The notes under the pieces are model-generated. The model had not been told where the DNA came from, searched no databases, and saw only the letters and a list, made by a program, of their open reading frames with translations. The position numbers and the translations under genes were made by a program. From Gallionellaceae bacterium (GTDB lineage Bacteria; Pseudomonadota; Gammaproteobacteria; Burkholderiales; Gallionellaceae): a stretch of DNA of 5,505 nucleotides. The stretch lies in the NCBI GenBank assembly GCA_030690855.1, contig JAUYFR010000020.1:1-5505 (forward strand). Reading direction: 5' to 3'. Shown here one piece after another: positions 1 through 5,505 of this stretch (positions are counted from its first letter, which is position 1; every line of letters starts with the position of its first letter).

Positions 1-639
1 AAGTTACCGATGAATGAAAAAATCACTATCACAACGGATGATATGGATCGTTTAAAAGGAACAACCTCACGCATGCGTCCCGGTACCACGCTAACACGTG
101 CAGAGTTGCTAAAGCTCGCATTAATGGCATCTGAAAACAGAGCCGCCGCCGCGCTTGCGCGTACCTATCCTGGCGGTACCGCTGCTGCACTCATGATGAT
201 GAATAATAAGGCGAGAGCGCTGGGCATGAGTTCGACGCGTTTTTTCGATCCAACTGGCTTAGATAGTAACAATGTCTCTACGGCTCAAGATTTGGTGGTG
301 ATGGTGCGAGCTTCTCAGCGTTATGAACCTATTCGTCGATTCAGCACTTCAACTTCTCATATTGTTCAAGTCGCTCAACAACGTCGCCCATTACGTTTTG
401 GCAATACCAACCCTTTGGTAAAAAATGATTCTTGGAATATCGGCATTAGTAAAACGGGCTACATTACTGAAGCTGGCCGTTGTTTGGTGATGCAGGCAAA
501 AATTTCAAATCGTCCGGTGATTATTGTGTTGCTCGATTCGTGGGGCAAGCGTACCCGAGTTGGTGATGCCGTGCGCATTAAAAAATGGATGGAAAGTTCA
601 TCTGTAAAAACTGCACGCTTTAATAATCGGCAAGGCTGA
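1..639 (+). CDS. pbpG: D-alanyl-D-alanine endopeptidase (PBP7-type, S11 family), 5'-truncated
   Basis: Periplasmic low-molecular-weight penicillin-binding protein that cleaves D-Ala-meso-DAP cross-links in peptidoglycan. The reading frame is open to base 1 (the residues before the Met at 10 read K-L-P, matching the family's 'LPMDE' segment). The Met at 10 is therefore internal, and the N-terminus, including the signal peptide and catalytic SxxK, lies outside the window. Visible here are the SxN motif as Ser-Glu-Asn at nt 130-138, followed by NRAAAALA and the YPGG turn, then the segment ALGMSSTRFFDPTGL, an NTNPLV block, and the KTG triad at nt 451-459 (SKTGYITEAG) with CLVMQA after it. All are in the order and spacing remembered for E. 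coli PBP7. The middle SxN residue is Glu rather than the Asp of E. coli; this position tolerates variation. The C-terminus is short, without the long tail of the E. coli protein. The gene is convergent with miaA. A DacA-type carboxypeptidase is less likely because the sequence around SxN and KTG follows PBP7 and no C-terminal amphipathic anchor is seen. Confidence 0.9.
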   Translation, partial: KLPMNEKITITTDDMDRLKGTTSRMRPGTTLTRAELLKLALMASENRAAAALARTYPGGTAAALMMMNNKARALGMSSTRFFDPTGLDSNNVSTAQDLVVMVRASQRYEPIRRFSTSTSHIVQVAQQRRPLRFGNTNPLVKNDSWNIGISKTGYITEAGRCLVMQAKISNRPVIIVLLDSWGKRTRVGDAVRIKKWMESSSVKTARFNNRQG

Positions 640-653
640 TTTTGTTGTCTGCC

Positions 654-681
654 AAAGAGGGAGCCTAGCGCTCCCTTTTTT
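654..681. terminator. Rho-independent terminator between convergent pbpG and miaA
   Basis: A perfect 6-bp GC-rich stem, GGGAGC (659-664) and GCTCCC (670-675), encloses a 5-nt loop (665-669). A/T pairs extend it outward (654-658 with 676-680, one of them G-U), and it is followed on the + strand by a T-run at 676-681. It sits 15 bp after the pbpG stop and terminates that gene convincingly. Read on the - strand, the same stem starts about 4 nt after the miaA stop, but the tract after it is only TCTTT, so termination of miaA would be weaker. The T-run shares bases with the miaA TAA (680-682). Confidence 0.85.
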
Positions 682-1660
682 ATTGCTGCAAATGTAACTC
701 GATCAGTTTTGTAACTTGTAGATATAGCTCGGGCGACAAGCAATCCAGCTCAATGTTTTCCGGCATACCACGCAACCAAGTGAGCTGGCGTTTTGCCAGT
801 TGACGTGTAGCGATAATGCCTTTCTCCAGTAGTTCACTTTTATTAATTTCGCCATCCATAAATTCCCATGCTTGGCGATAGCCCACGCAGCGCATTGAAG
901 TCATATCACGGTTAAGCGCATAGCGTTCGCGTAGCTTGTGTAGTTCATCAAGCAGCCCCTGTTCGAGCATCACTTCAAAACGCGTTGCAATGCGTTGATG
1001 TAGCACGGCGCGATCGGCAGGAATCAGCGCCAAAGATAAAACTCGGTAGGGCAATTCATGAGCCGCAAAATTTTTTATCAACAATGACATCGGCTGTCCG
1101 GTGAGACGATAAATTTCCATCGCCCGCTGAATGCGCTGTGTGTCAGCAGGGGCTAAGCGGCTCGCCGTTTCAGGGTCAACAGCAACTAGCTGGCGATGCA
1201 AATGCCCAATGCCGTGTTGCGCAATTTCGTTATCTAACTCAGTGCGTAAAGCTGCATCCGCTTGTGGCAAGGGGCTAAGCCCTTCGCGTAATGCTTTGAA
1301 ATACAGCATCGTGCCACCCACTAGCACTGGAATTTTGCCGCGTGCTGTGATGTCTGCCATTAACTGCAACGAGTCGCGCACAAAGGCAGCAGCCGAATAA
1401 GCTTCAGTCGGATTGATGATGTCGATGAGATGATGCGGTGCGCGGGCGAGCGTGGCGGCATCCGGCTTGGCAGTGCCGATGTTCATATCGCGAAAAACCA
1501 AAGCTGAATCAACGCTGATGAGTTCTACCGGGAAGTGTTGCGCCAGTTCTACCGCCACGCCGGTTTTTCCACTGGCGGTGGGGCCCATAAGGAAAATGGC
1601 AGGTGGTAATGGGCAGATACATCGATCTTCGGCCCCTAATTCTATTTGCTGTTTTTTCAT
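680..1660 (-). CDS. miaA: tRNA dimethylallyltransferase MiaA
   Basis: Cytoplasmic enzyme that transfers a dimethylallyl group from DMAPP to N6 of A37 in tRNAs reading codons that begin with U (i6A, the precursor of ms2i6A). The protein is 326 aa, close to the E. coli length of 316. A P-loop GPTASGKT is at residues 26-33. SVDSA at 49-53 includes the likely catalytic Asp51. IGTAKP is at 61-66, and GGTMLYFKAL at 115-124 includes the conserved Thr117. DTQRIQRAMEI (173-183), the SMRCVGYRQ block (255-263) and RQLAKRQLTWLRG (286-298) follow in family order. The ATG start overlaps the mutL stop as ATGA. It has no clear Shine-Dalgarno, so translation is probably coupled to mutL. Its stop abuts the convergent terminator. 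In E. coli hfq follows miaA; here the next gene is convergent pbpG. Confidence 0.97.
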   Translation of the reverse strand: MKKQQIELGAEDRCICPLPPAIFLMGPTASGKTGVAVELAQHFPVELISVDSALVFRDMNIGTAKPDAATLARAPHHLIDIINPTEAYSAAAFVRDSLQLMADITARGKIPVLVGGTMLYFKALREGLSPLPQADAALRTELDNEIAQHGIGHLHRQLVAVDPETASRLAPADTQRIQRAMEIYRLTGQPMSLLIKNFAAHELPYRVLSLALIPADRAVLHQRIATRFEVMLEQGLLDELHKLRERYALNRDMTSMRCVGYRQAWEFMDGEINKSELLEKGIIATRQLAKRQLTWLRGMPENIELDCLSPELYLQVTKLIELHLQQ

Positions 1661-3438
1661 TTGCCGCGCATAAACATCGCATCTAACTCAGCGACAGTGA
1701 TTTGAAACCAAGTTGGTCGTCCGTGATTGCATTGGTCGGCACGCTCCGTTTGTTCCATTTCACGCAAAATAGAATTCATCTCGGGAATGCTTAATTGCTG
1801 ATTGGCACGCACCGCAGAGTAGCAGGCGAGGGTGGCGAGTAATTCGTTGCGGCGCTCAGTAAGGGCGCGGCTTGCGCCAAATTCGCGTAGCTCGTGCAGC
1901 ACTTCGCGGGCGGCGGCTTCGGCTTTGGATTGTTTCAACATCGCTGGCATGGAACGCACGGCTAGCGTTGTGGGCGAGATCGGTGCGAGGTCGAAGCCCA
2001 GTGTGGCAAGCGCAGCCTGCGCTTCTTCTACAGTTGCTACATCCAGTGTGTCTGCATGAAAGGTGACGGGGATGAGGAGCGGCTGTGTTGGTATTTTTTG
2101 TTCATCTAGCGCAGTTTTTAATTTTTCATACACGATGCGTTCATGCGCGGCGTGCATGTCCACCACAATTAAACCGTGTTGATTTTGCGCAAGAATATAA
2201 ATGCCTGAGAGTTGCCCTAGCGCGTAACCGAGGGGATGTTCTTGCTGTTGCGTTGCCGCAGGTATTTGCTCGCGTGCGATTATTGATTCATCCCATAAAC
2301 GGTAAGCGGGTTGCTGCTGCGCTGCGCTAAAGGGGATGCGTTGTTGTTCTGGTTCAAAGGGGTTGTCATTCCGGCGCAGGCCGGAATCTAGGTGTATGAA
2401 GTCGTTGGATTCCGGCCTACGCTGGAATGACGAATCCGAGATTTCGGTTTTTATGGTTGAACTCAGTGCTTCTTGTAAAGTGTGGAATACAAACTGATGG
2501 ATACCCTGACTTTCGCGGAAGCGCACTTCGCTCTTGGCTGGATGCACATTCACATCGACCTGCTCAGGCGGCATGTCAAGAAACAGCACAAAGGCGGGAT
2601 GGCGTTGGTGATGCAAGATGTCTTGATAAGCTTGACGCACGGCGTGCATCAGCACTTTGTCGCGCACGAAGCGGCCATTCACGAAAAAGTATTGCTCGTC
2701 GCGGGATGAGCGCGAATAAGCGGGCAGGGCGGCAATGCCGTACATGTGTAAGTCAGCCGCTTGGCGTTCGACGGCGACGACATGTTTACCGAACTCTGCG
2801 CCAAGAATCGCGGTAATGCGTTGTGCTAAATTGCCGACAGGTAATTGCCAAACCGTGCGCGCTCTGTGCTCTAAAGAAAAGGCAACGTCAGGTCGAGATA
2901 GCGCGATGCGTTTAAAGGTCTCTTCACAATAAGCGAATTCAGTATTTTCGCTTTTGAGAAACTTACGGCGTGCCGGTGTATTGAAATACAACTCGCGCAT
3001 TTCAATGCTCGTACCAAAGGGATGGGCAGCCGGCGAAGTATCACTTTGCTTACCATCGACGGCTTCAATTTTCCACGCATGTGGCGCCTCGCTGTGGCGG
3101 CTAGTGAGGGTGACTTGCGCCACAGCCGCCATACTCGCCAGCGCCTCACCGCGAAACCCCATGCTCGATACGCGTTGCAAATCCTCAAGCGAGGAAATCT
3201 TACTGGTGGCGTGACGCATGAGAGCGAGTGACAATTGCTCAGATGCGATGCCACCACCGTTGTCGCGCACTCGTAATAATTTGATGCCACCGCCATCCAG
3301 TTGCACGGCAATCTCGGTTGCCCCCGCATCCAAGCTGTTTTCTAATAATTCTTTTAATGCCGATGCAGGGCGCTCAATCACCTCGCCAGCGGCGATTTGG
3401 TTAATGAGCAGGTCAGGGAGTAATTGGATGGTGGACAT
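1657..3438 (-). CDS. mutL: DNA mismatch repair protein MutL, endonuclease-type, with an in-frame repeat in its linker
   Basis: MutL couples mismatch recognition by MutS to strand incision and excision. The protein is 593 aa. The N-terminal GHKL ATPase shows NQIAAGEVIERPAS, the catalytic Glu30 and Asn34 (KELLENSLDAGA), DNGGGI (59-64), ATSKI (77-81) and GFRGEAL (94-100). The transducer domain ends with VHPAKSEVRF, containing the conserved Lys302. A Gln-rich linker (about 330-398) leads to the C-terminal dimerisation domain from about 400. That domain has a beta-clamp-type motif QPLLIP (452-457), the metal-binding endonuclease motif DMHAAHERIVYE (427-438, fitting D[M/Q]HA(x)2E(x)4E), ACYSAVRA (538-545) and CNHGRP (570-575). 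These motifs occur in MutL proteins with intrinsic nicking activity, found in bacteria lacking MutH. Residues 336-358 are encoded by a palindromic repeat. The start is supported by alignment with the usual MutL beginning (xxIQxLPxxLxNQIAAGE). There is no Shine-Dalgarno, and a TATAAT lies just upstream. mutL is first in an operon with miaA (4-bp overlap). Confidence 0.97.
   Translation of the reverse strand: MSTIQLLPDLLINQIAAGEVIERPASALKELLENSLDAGATEIAVQLDGGGIKLLRVRDNGGGIASEQLSLALMRHATSKISSLEDLQRVSSMGFRGEALASMAAVAQVTLTSRHSEAPHAWKIEAVDGKQSDTSPAAHPFGTSIEMRELYFNTPARRKFLKSENTEFAYCEETFKRIALSRPDVAFSLEHRARTVWQLPVGNLAQRITAILGAEFGKHVVAVERQAADLHMYGIAALPAYSRSSRDEQYFFVNGRFVRDKVLMHAVRQAYQDILHHQRHPAFVLFLDMPPEQVDVNVHPAKSEVRFRESQGIHQFVFHTLQEALSSTIKTEISDSSFQRRPESNDFIHLDSGLRRNDNPFEPEQQRIPFSAAQQQPAYRLWDESIIAREQIPAATQQQEHPLGYALGQLSGIYILAQNQHGLIVVDMHAAHERIVYEKLKTALDEQKIPTQPLLIPVTFHADTLDVATVEEAQAALATLGFDLAPISPTTLAVRSMPAMLKQSKAEAAAREVLHELREFGASRALTERRNELLATLACYSAVRANQQLSIPEMNSILREMEQTERADQCNHGRPTWFQITVAELDAMFMRGK
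2365..2431. repeat. REPIN-like paired palindromic element inserted in frame within mutL
   Basis: Two 24-bp arms (2365-2388 and 2408-2431) are inverted copies of each other, matching at 22 of 24 positions around a 19-bp spacer. The outer ends are GTCATTCC and GGAATGAC. Each arm is itself a hairpin. In the left arm ATTCCGGC (2368-2375) pairs perfectly with GCCGGAAT (2380-2387) around a 4-nt loop. In the right arm ATTCCGGC (2409-2416) pairs with GCTGGAAT (2421-2428) with one G-T. This nested architecture is that of REP doublets (REPIN/BIME). The GTCATTCC...GGAATGAC consensus is one I recognise as a widespread proteobacterial dispersed repeat, normally intergenic. On the mutL strand only one of three frames is stop-free, and it is the one used. 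It encodes residues 336-358, beginning SSFQRRPES and ending LDSGLRRND. No clear target-site duplication is visible. Copies elsewhere in the genome cannot be seen from this window. Confidence 0.85.
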
Positions 3439-3446
3439 GGCGCGGC

Positions 3447-3452
3447 ATTATA
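3447..3452 (-). promoter_or_regulatory. Candidate mutL -10 box (TATAAT)
   Basis: On the - strand a perfect TATAAT ends 8 bp before the mutL ATG (bases 3439-3446 lie between). A transcript starting 6-8 bp after the box would begin within about 3 nt of the ATG or at it, so the mRNA would be leaderless or nearly so. This agrees with the absence of any Shine-Dalgarno. The -35 is poor: the best nearby hexamer (TTAATG, about 3468-3473) has only 3 of 6 matches and a 15-bp spacer. An additional promoter further upstream is possible. Confidence 0.5.
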
Positions 3453-3490
3453 ACGGAGGCGGCGCTTCATTAAGTGCTAGCAACATCGGG

Positions 3491-3496
3491 TATGAT
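3491..3496 (+). promoter_or_regulatory. Weak candidate -10 box (TATGAT) for the TolC-family operon
   Basis: TATGAT matches the sigma70 -10 consensus at 5 of 6 positions and lies in the 128-bp divergent intergenic region, 70 bp before the ATG of the outer-membrane channel gene. No good -35 is present at 16-18 bp upstream. If used, it would give a 5' leader of about 60 nt. The call rests on one hexamer only. Confidence 0.25.
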
Positions 3497-3521
3497 CACG
3501 CTTTGAACGAAATAGATTCTG

Positions 3522-3532
3522 AACTGTCAGTT
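3522..3532. promoter_or_regulatory. Operator-like 11-bp dyad AACTGtCAGTT
   Basis: Perfect 5-bp arms around one central base, located 34 bp before the TolC-family start and downstream of the candidate TATGAT. The one-base centre rules out an RNA hairpin, but a dimeric repressor could use such a dyad. No regulator gene is visible in the window, and an 11-bp dyad can arise by chance. Confidence 0.2.
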
Positions 3533-3566
3533 ACGCGTGTTGAAGTTTTTGCTTAATGAATTTTAA

Positions 3567-4928
3567 ATGTCACTGCCTATAAAAAATATTGTGCTGGTCT
3601 CTGTGCTTTTCTTTGTGTGTGCGACGAGCGTTCACGCAAAAGAACTTGCTTCACTGCAACCTTGCAAATTAATTACTGAAACCGAAGTGCTCGGCCTTAC
3701 AGAGGTCGTTGAACTCGCACTATGTGGCAACCCACAAACGCGTGAAGTGTGGGCCAGCGCGCGTTACCAAGAAGCGCAGTTGGGTGTTTCACAAGCCGCT
3801 TATCTGCCCACATTGAACGGCTCGGTAGGTTTAAGCCGTAGCTATAGTGATCGCAGTGGCGCGACTTCACCACTCGACTCAAAAAGTGCGGCGCTGACTT
3901 TGTCATATTTACTCTACGATTTTGGCGCACGCAGCGCCTCACTAGAAAATTCACGGCAGTTACTCGCCGCAGCGTCAGCAACTCAAGACAGCACGGTGCA
4001 AGCTGTTTTTCTAAGTGCCGTGCAAGTTTTTTATCAAGTGCAGGCAGCACAAGCGGCATGGGCCTCAAGCAAAGATGCTGAGCGCTCTGCATCAGAGAGT
4101 TTTAAGGCAGCGGCCCTGCGTAGCTCGGTGGGCTCGGGCGCGCCTGCCGATAAATTACAAGCACAAACCGCCTATTCACAAGCAAGCCTGAATCGGATTC
4201 AAGCAGAAGGCGCATTGCGCAGCGCACAGGGCGCATTGGCTAACGTAATTGGACGTGATGCGAATCGGCCGATTCAATTGATCGCAACCGGAAGCATTGA
4301 TCTGCCTGCAGATTTTGAGCGAGATGTTGACTCGCTTATTGTGACAGCGCGTGCGAGACGCCCTGATTTAATAGCTGCCGAAGCGCAGGTGAATGCAGCG
4401 CAAGCGAATGTGGATGCGGTGCGCAATAGCGATAATCCAACCATTACTTTAGGCGCATCCGCAACTAATTCACGCAGTGATGTGCTGGCTCCGGGGAACG
4501 CTTACGATTTATCTTTAAAACTTAACGTGCCGATTTATTCTGGCCATACACCGAGCTACCGTATTCATGCGGCCGAGGCGCAAGTCGAAACCAAACGCGC
4601 GCAGCGTGATCGTATTCAACGGCAGATAGCGCTCGATGTTTGGAACGCTTATCAAAATTTGCAAACCTCCTCGCAAAGTTTGCGCAGCACTGCCGATTTA
4701 GTGAATAGCGCCGAGCAGTCTGAACGAGTTGCCTCGGCGCGTTACCAAGCGGGGGTGGGCAGCTTTCTGGATGTGCTCGTGGCGCAAAGTGCTTTAGCCA
4801 GTGCACGGCAACAGCGAGTGCAAGCCTCTTACAATTGGAATATCTACCGTGCGACTTTAGCGCAGACGATGGGTAGTTTGGATGTGAAATTATTGTCGAT
4901 ACAGAATGCAGAAAAGAGTCAGCCATGA
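3567..4928 (+). CDS. TolC-family outer-membrane efflux/secretion channel
   Basis: Outer-membrane component of a tripartite pump: a trimeric beta-barrel with a periplasmic alpha-helical tunnel that docks onto a periplasmic adaptor. The protein is 453 aa. It begins with a signal peptide (hydrophobic 8-22, likely cleavage after VHA at residue 24); Cys18 is not in a lipobox, so this is probably not a lipoprotein. Two repeated OEP-type halves are visible. The first has AAYLPTLNGS (77-86) and LSYLLYDFGAR (112-122). The second has RRPDLIAAEAQVNAA (264-278), NPTITLGAS (290-298), LNVPIYSG (319-326), and the C-terminal helix with GSFLDVLVAQSALASAR (398-414). Cys33 and Cys53 near the mature N-terminus could form a disulfide. 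TAA lies directly before the ATG in the same frame, so no upstream start is possible. No Shine-Dalgarno is evident. The last 4 bp overlap the MacA-like gene, indicating one operon and a shared pump. The substrate cannot be told from sequence. Confidence 0.93.
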   Translation: MSLPIKNIVLVSVLFFVCATSVHAKELASLQPCKLITETEVLGLTEVVELALCGNPQTREVWASARYQEAQLGVSQAAYLPTLNGSVGLSRSYSDRSGATSPLDSKSAALTLSYLLYDFGARSASLENSRQLLAAASATQDSTVQAVFLSAVQVFYQVQAAQAAWASSKDAERSASESFKAAALRSSVGSGAPADKLQAQTAYSQASLNRIQAEGALRSAQGALANVIGRDANRPIQLIATGSIDLPADFERDVDSLIVTARARRPDLIAAEAQVNAAQANVDAVRNSDNPTITLGASATNSRSDVLAPGNAYDLSLKLNVPIYSGHTPSYRIHAAEAQVETKRAQRDRIQRQIALDVWNAYQNLQTSSQSLRSTADLVNSAEQSERVASARYQAGVGSFLDVLVAQSALASARQQRVQASYNWNIYRATLAQTMGSLDVKLLSIQNAEKSQP

Positions 4929-5505
4929 AAAAGTCTTCTGTTAAAACCGTTGTGATACTCGTTTTGTTGCTGACGAGTGTCGGCGGCTATTTTGCCTATA
5001 AGCAATTTTATGCCGCCCCCACTGAGCCTCAATACAAAACTCAGGAAGTTGAGAAAAGTGAAATAAAACAATCAGTTGCGGCAAATGGCACGATTAACCC
5101 TGTGTCCTTGGTGAGCGTGGGCACTCAAGTGTCGGGCACAGTAAAAAAACTCTATGTGGACTTCAATAGCAAGGTAGAAAAAGGCCAAGTGTTGTTGCAG
5201 TTGGATGATGCGCTGTTAGCCGCACAGCAGAAACAAAGTTTAGCCAACGTACAAAGTGCAGCGGCCTCTTTGGAATTAGCGACGGCGAACGAAGCCAGAA
5301 TTCGTAGTTTATTTGAGCAGGCTTATGTTTCCCGCCAAGAATTAGACACGGTTGTACAAGGTAAAAAAGTCGCCGCTGCGCAGTTGCAATTAACGCGTGC
5401 CGCAGTAGAAAAGGATAAGGCGAACTTAGCGTACACAGTGATTCGCTCGCCCGTGTCCGGTGTGGTGGTCGATCGCTCGGTGGATGTGGGCCAAACCGTT
5501 GCGGC
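4925..5505 (+). CDS. macA: MacA-like periplasmic adaptor (membrane fusion protein), 3'-truncated by window end
   Basis: Periplasmic adaptor expected to bridge an inner-membrane transporter and the TolC-family channel encoded just upstream. The frame stays open from the ATG at 4925 to the window end (193 codons plus 2 nt). It starts MKKSSVKTVV with a single membrane anchor at about residues 7-25. A YKTQEVEKSEIKQSVAANG stretch (37-55) is followed by the first lipoyl half with VGTQVSGTVKKLYVDFN (65-81) and VEKGQVLLQLDD (84-95). An alpha-helical hairpin (about 97-169) includes SLFEQAYVSRQELD (128-141). The second lipoyl half begins YTVIRSPVSGVVVDR (170-184) and VGQTVA. This order and these motifs match MacA more than AcrA- or EmrA-type adaptors (AcrA would carry a lipobox; none is present). 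The start overlaps the upstream stop (ATGA), and a partial Shine-Dalgarno AAGAG (4914-4918) lies 6 nt before it. The beta-barrel and membrane-proximal domains, and presumably macB, lie beyond the window. Confidence 0.88.
   Translation, partial: MKKSSVKTVVILVLLLTSVGGYFAYKQFYAAPTEPQYKTQEVEKSEIKQSVAANGTINPVSLVSVGTQVSGTVKKLYVDFNSKVEKGQVLLQLDDALLAAQQKQSLANVQSAAASLELATANEARIRSLFEQAYVSRQELDTVVQGKKVAAAQLQLTRAAVEKDKANLAYTVIRSPVSGVVVDRSVDVGQTVA

Noticed and set aside
1..30. ATG at 10 as the true start of the endopeptidase
   Set aside because: The frame is open to base 1 with family-like residues before it, and the catalytic SxxK would be missing, so the gene is cut by the window rather than short.
2281..2433. 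MutL linker as evidence of a frameshift or pseudogene
   Set aside because: The reading frame is intact through the repeat, and both flanking domains retain all key residues, so the gene appears functional.
2427..2816. 129-codon + strand open frame antisense to mutL
   Set aside because: It overlaps the strongly supported mutL frame, has an Arg/Ser/Ala-rich composition typical of a shadow frame, and shows no recognisable domain.
2871..3329. 152-codon - strand open frame in a second frame of mutL
   Set aside because: Lies wholly inside the mutL ATPase coding region in another frame; no domain or start signal.
3218..3556. 112-codon + strand frame running from within mutL through the divergent intergenic gap
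   Set aside because: Two thirds are antisense to the conserved MutL N-terminus, and the remainder covers the promoter region; no Shine-Dalgarno or family resemblance.
3556..3582. Eight-codon upstream ORF overlapping the channel-gene start, as a leader peptide
   Set aside because: No Shine-Dalgarno, no attenuator hairpin after it and no meaningful residue bias; ATGs arise easily in this AT-rich stretch.
3697..4092. 131-codon - strand frame antisense to the TolC-family gene (a similar one at 4522-4926)
   Set aside because: Both are shadows of the channel gene, with low-information composition and no recognisable motif.
1..5505. CRISPR array, insertion sequence, tRNA or toxin-antitoxin system
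   Set aside because: No regularly spaced direct repeats, transposase motifs, cloverleaf-like segment or small paired genes were seen; nearly all bases are assigned to five conventional genes.

Overview
The window looks like ordinary chromosomal DNA from a Gram-negative proteobacterium, most likely a betaproteobacterium of moderate GC content. This rests on remembered family resemblance and was not searched. Supporting signs are a penicillin-binding protein 7-type endopeptidase, a mutL-miaA pair, an endonuclease-type MutL (DMHA(x)2E(x)4E and CNHGRP motifs, unlike Escherichia coli MutL), and an outer-membrane TolC-family channel followed by a MacA-like adaptor. Coding density is very high. The only gaps are about 40 bp between the first two genes and 128 bp between the divergent genes.

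Layout. Positions 1-639 (+) hold the C-terminal two thirds of a D-Ala-D-Ala endopeptidase (pbpG-like), cut by the window edge. It converges on miaA (680-1660, -), with a strong hairpin terminator at 654-681 whose T-run overlaps the miaA stop codon. miaA overlaps mutL (1657-3438, -) by 4 bp (ATGA), so the two form a translationally coupled mutL-miaA operon. mutL diverges from a TolC-family gene (3567-4928, +). That gene overlaps, again by ATGA, a MacA-like periplasmic adaptor (4925 to the window end, +) that is incomplete. A MacB-type ABC permease would be expected just downstream.

Function. There are three unrelated housekeeping or envelope modules: peptidoglycan trimming (pbpG), genome and translation fidelity (MutL mismatch repair, and MiaA modification of A37 in tRNAs reading U-starting codons), and a tripartite efflux or export pump (adaptor plus outer-membrane channel).

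The most notable feature is a 67-bp paired-palindrome (REPIN-like) repeat at 2365-2431. It lies inside mutL and is translated in frame as 23 residues of the flexible linker between the ATPase and dimerisation/endonuclease domains. The mutL start region is also unusual: a perfect TATAAT lies 8 bp from the ATG, implying an almost leaderless mRNA. I found no evidence of a wholly new multi-gene system, CRISPR array, insertion sequence, or tRNA or rRNA gene.
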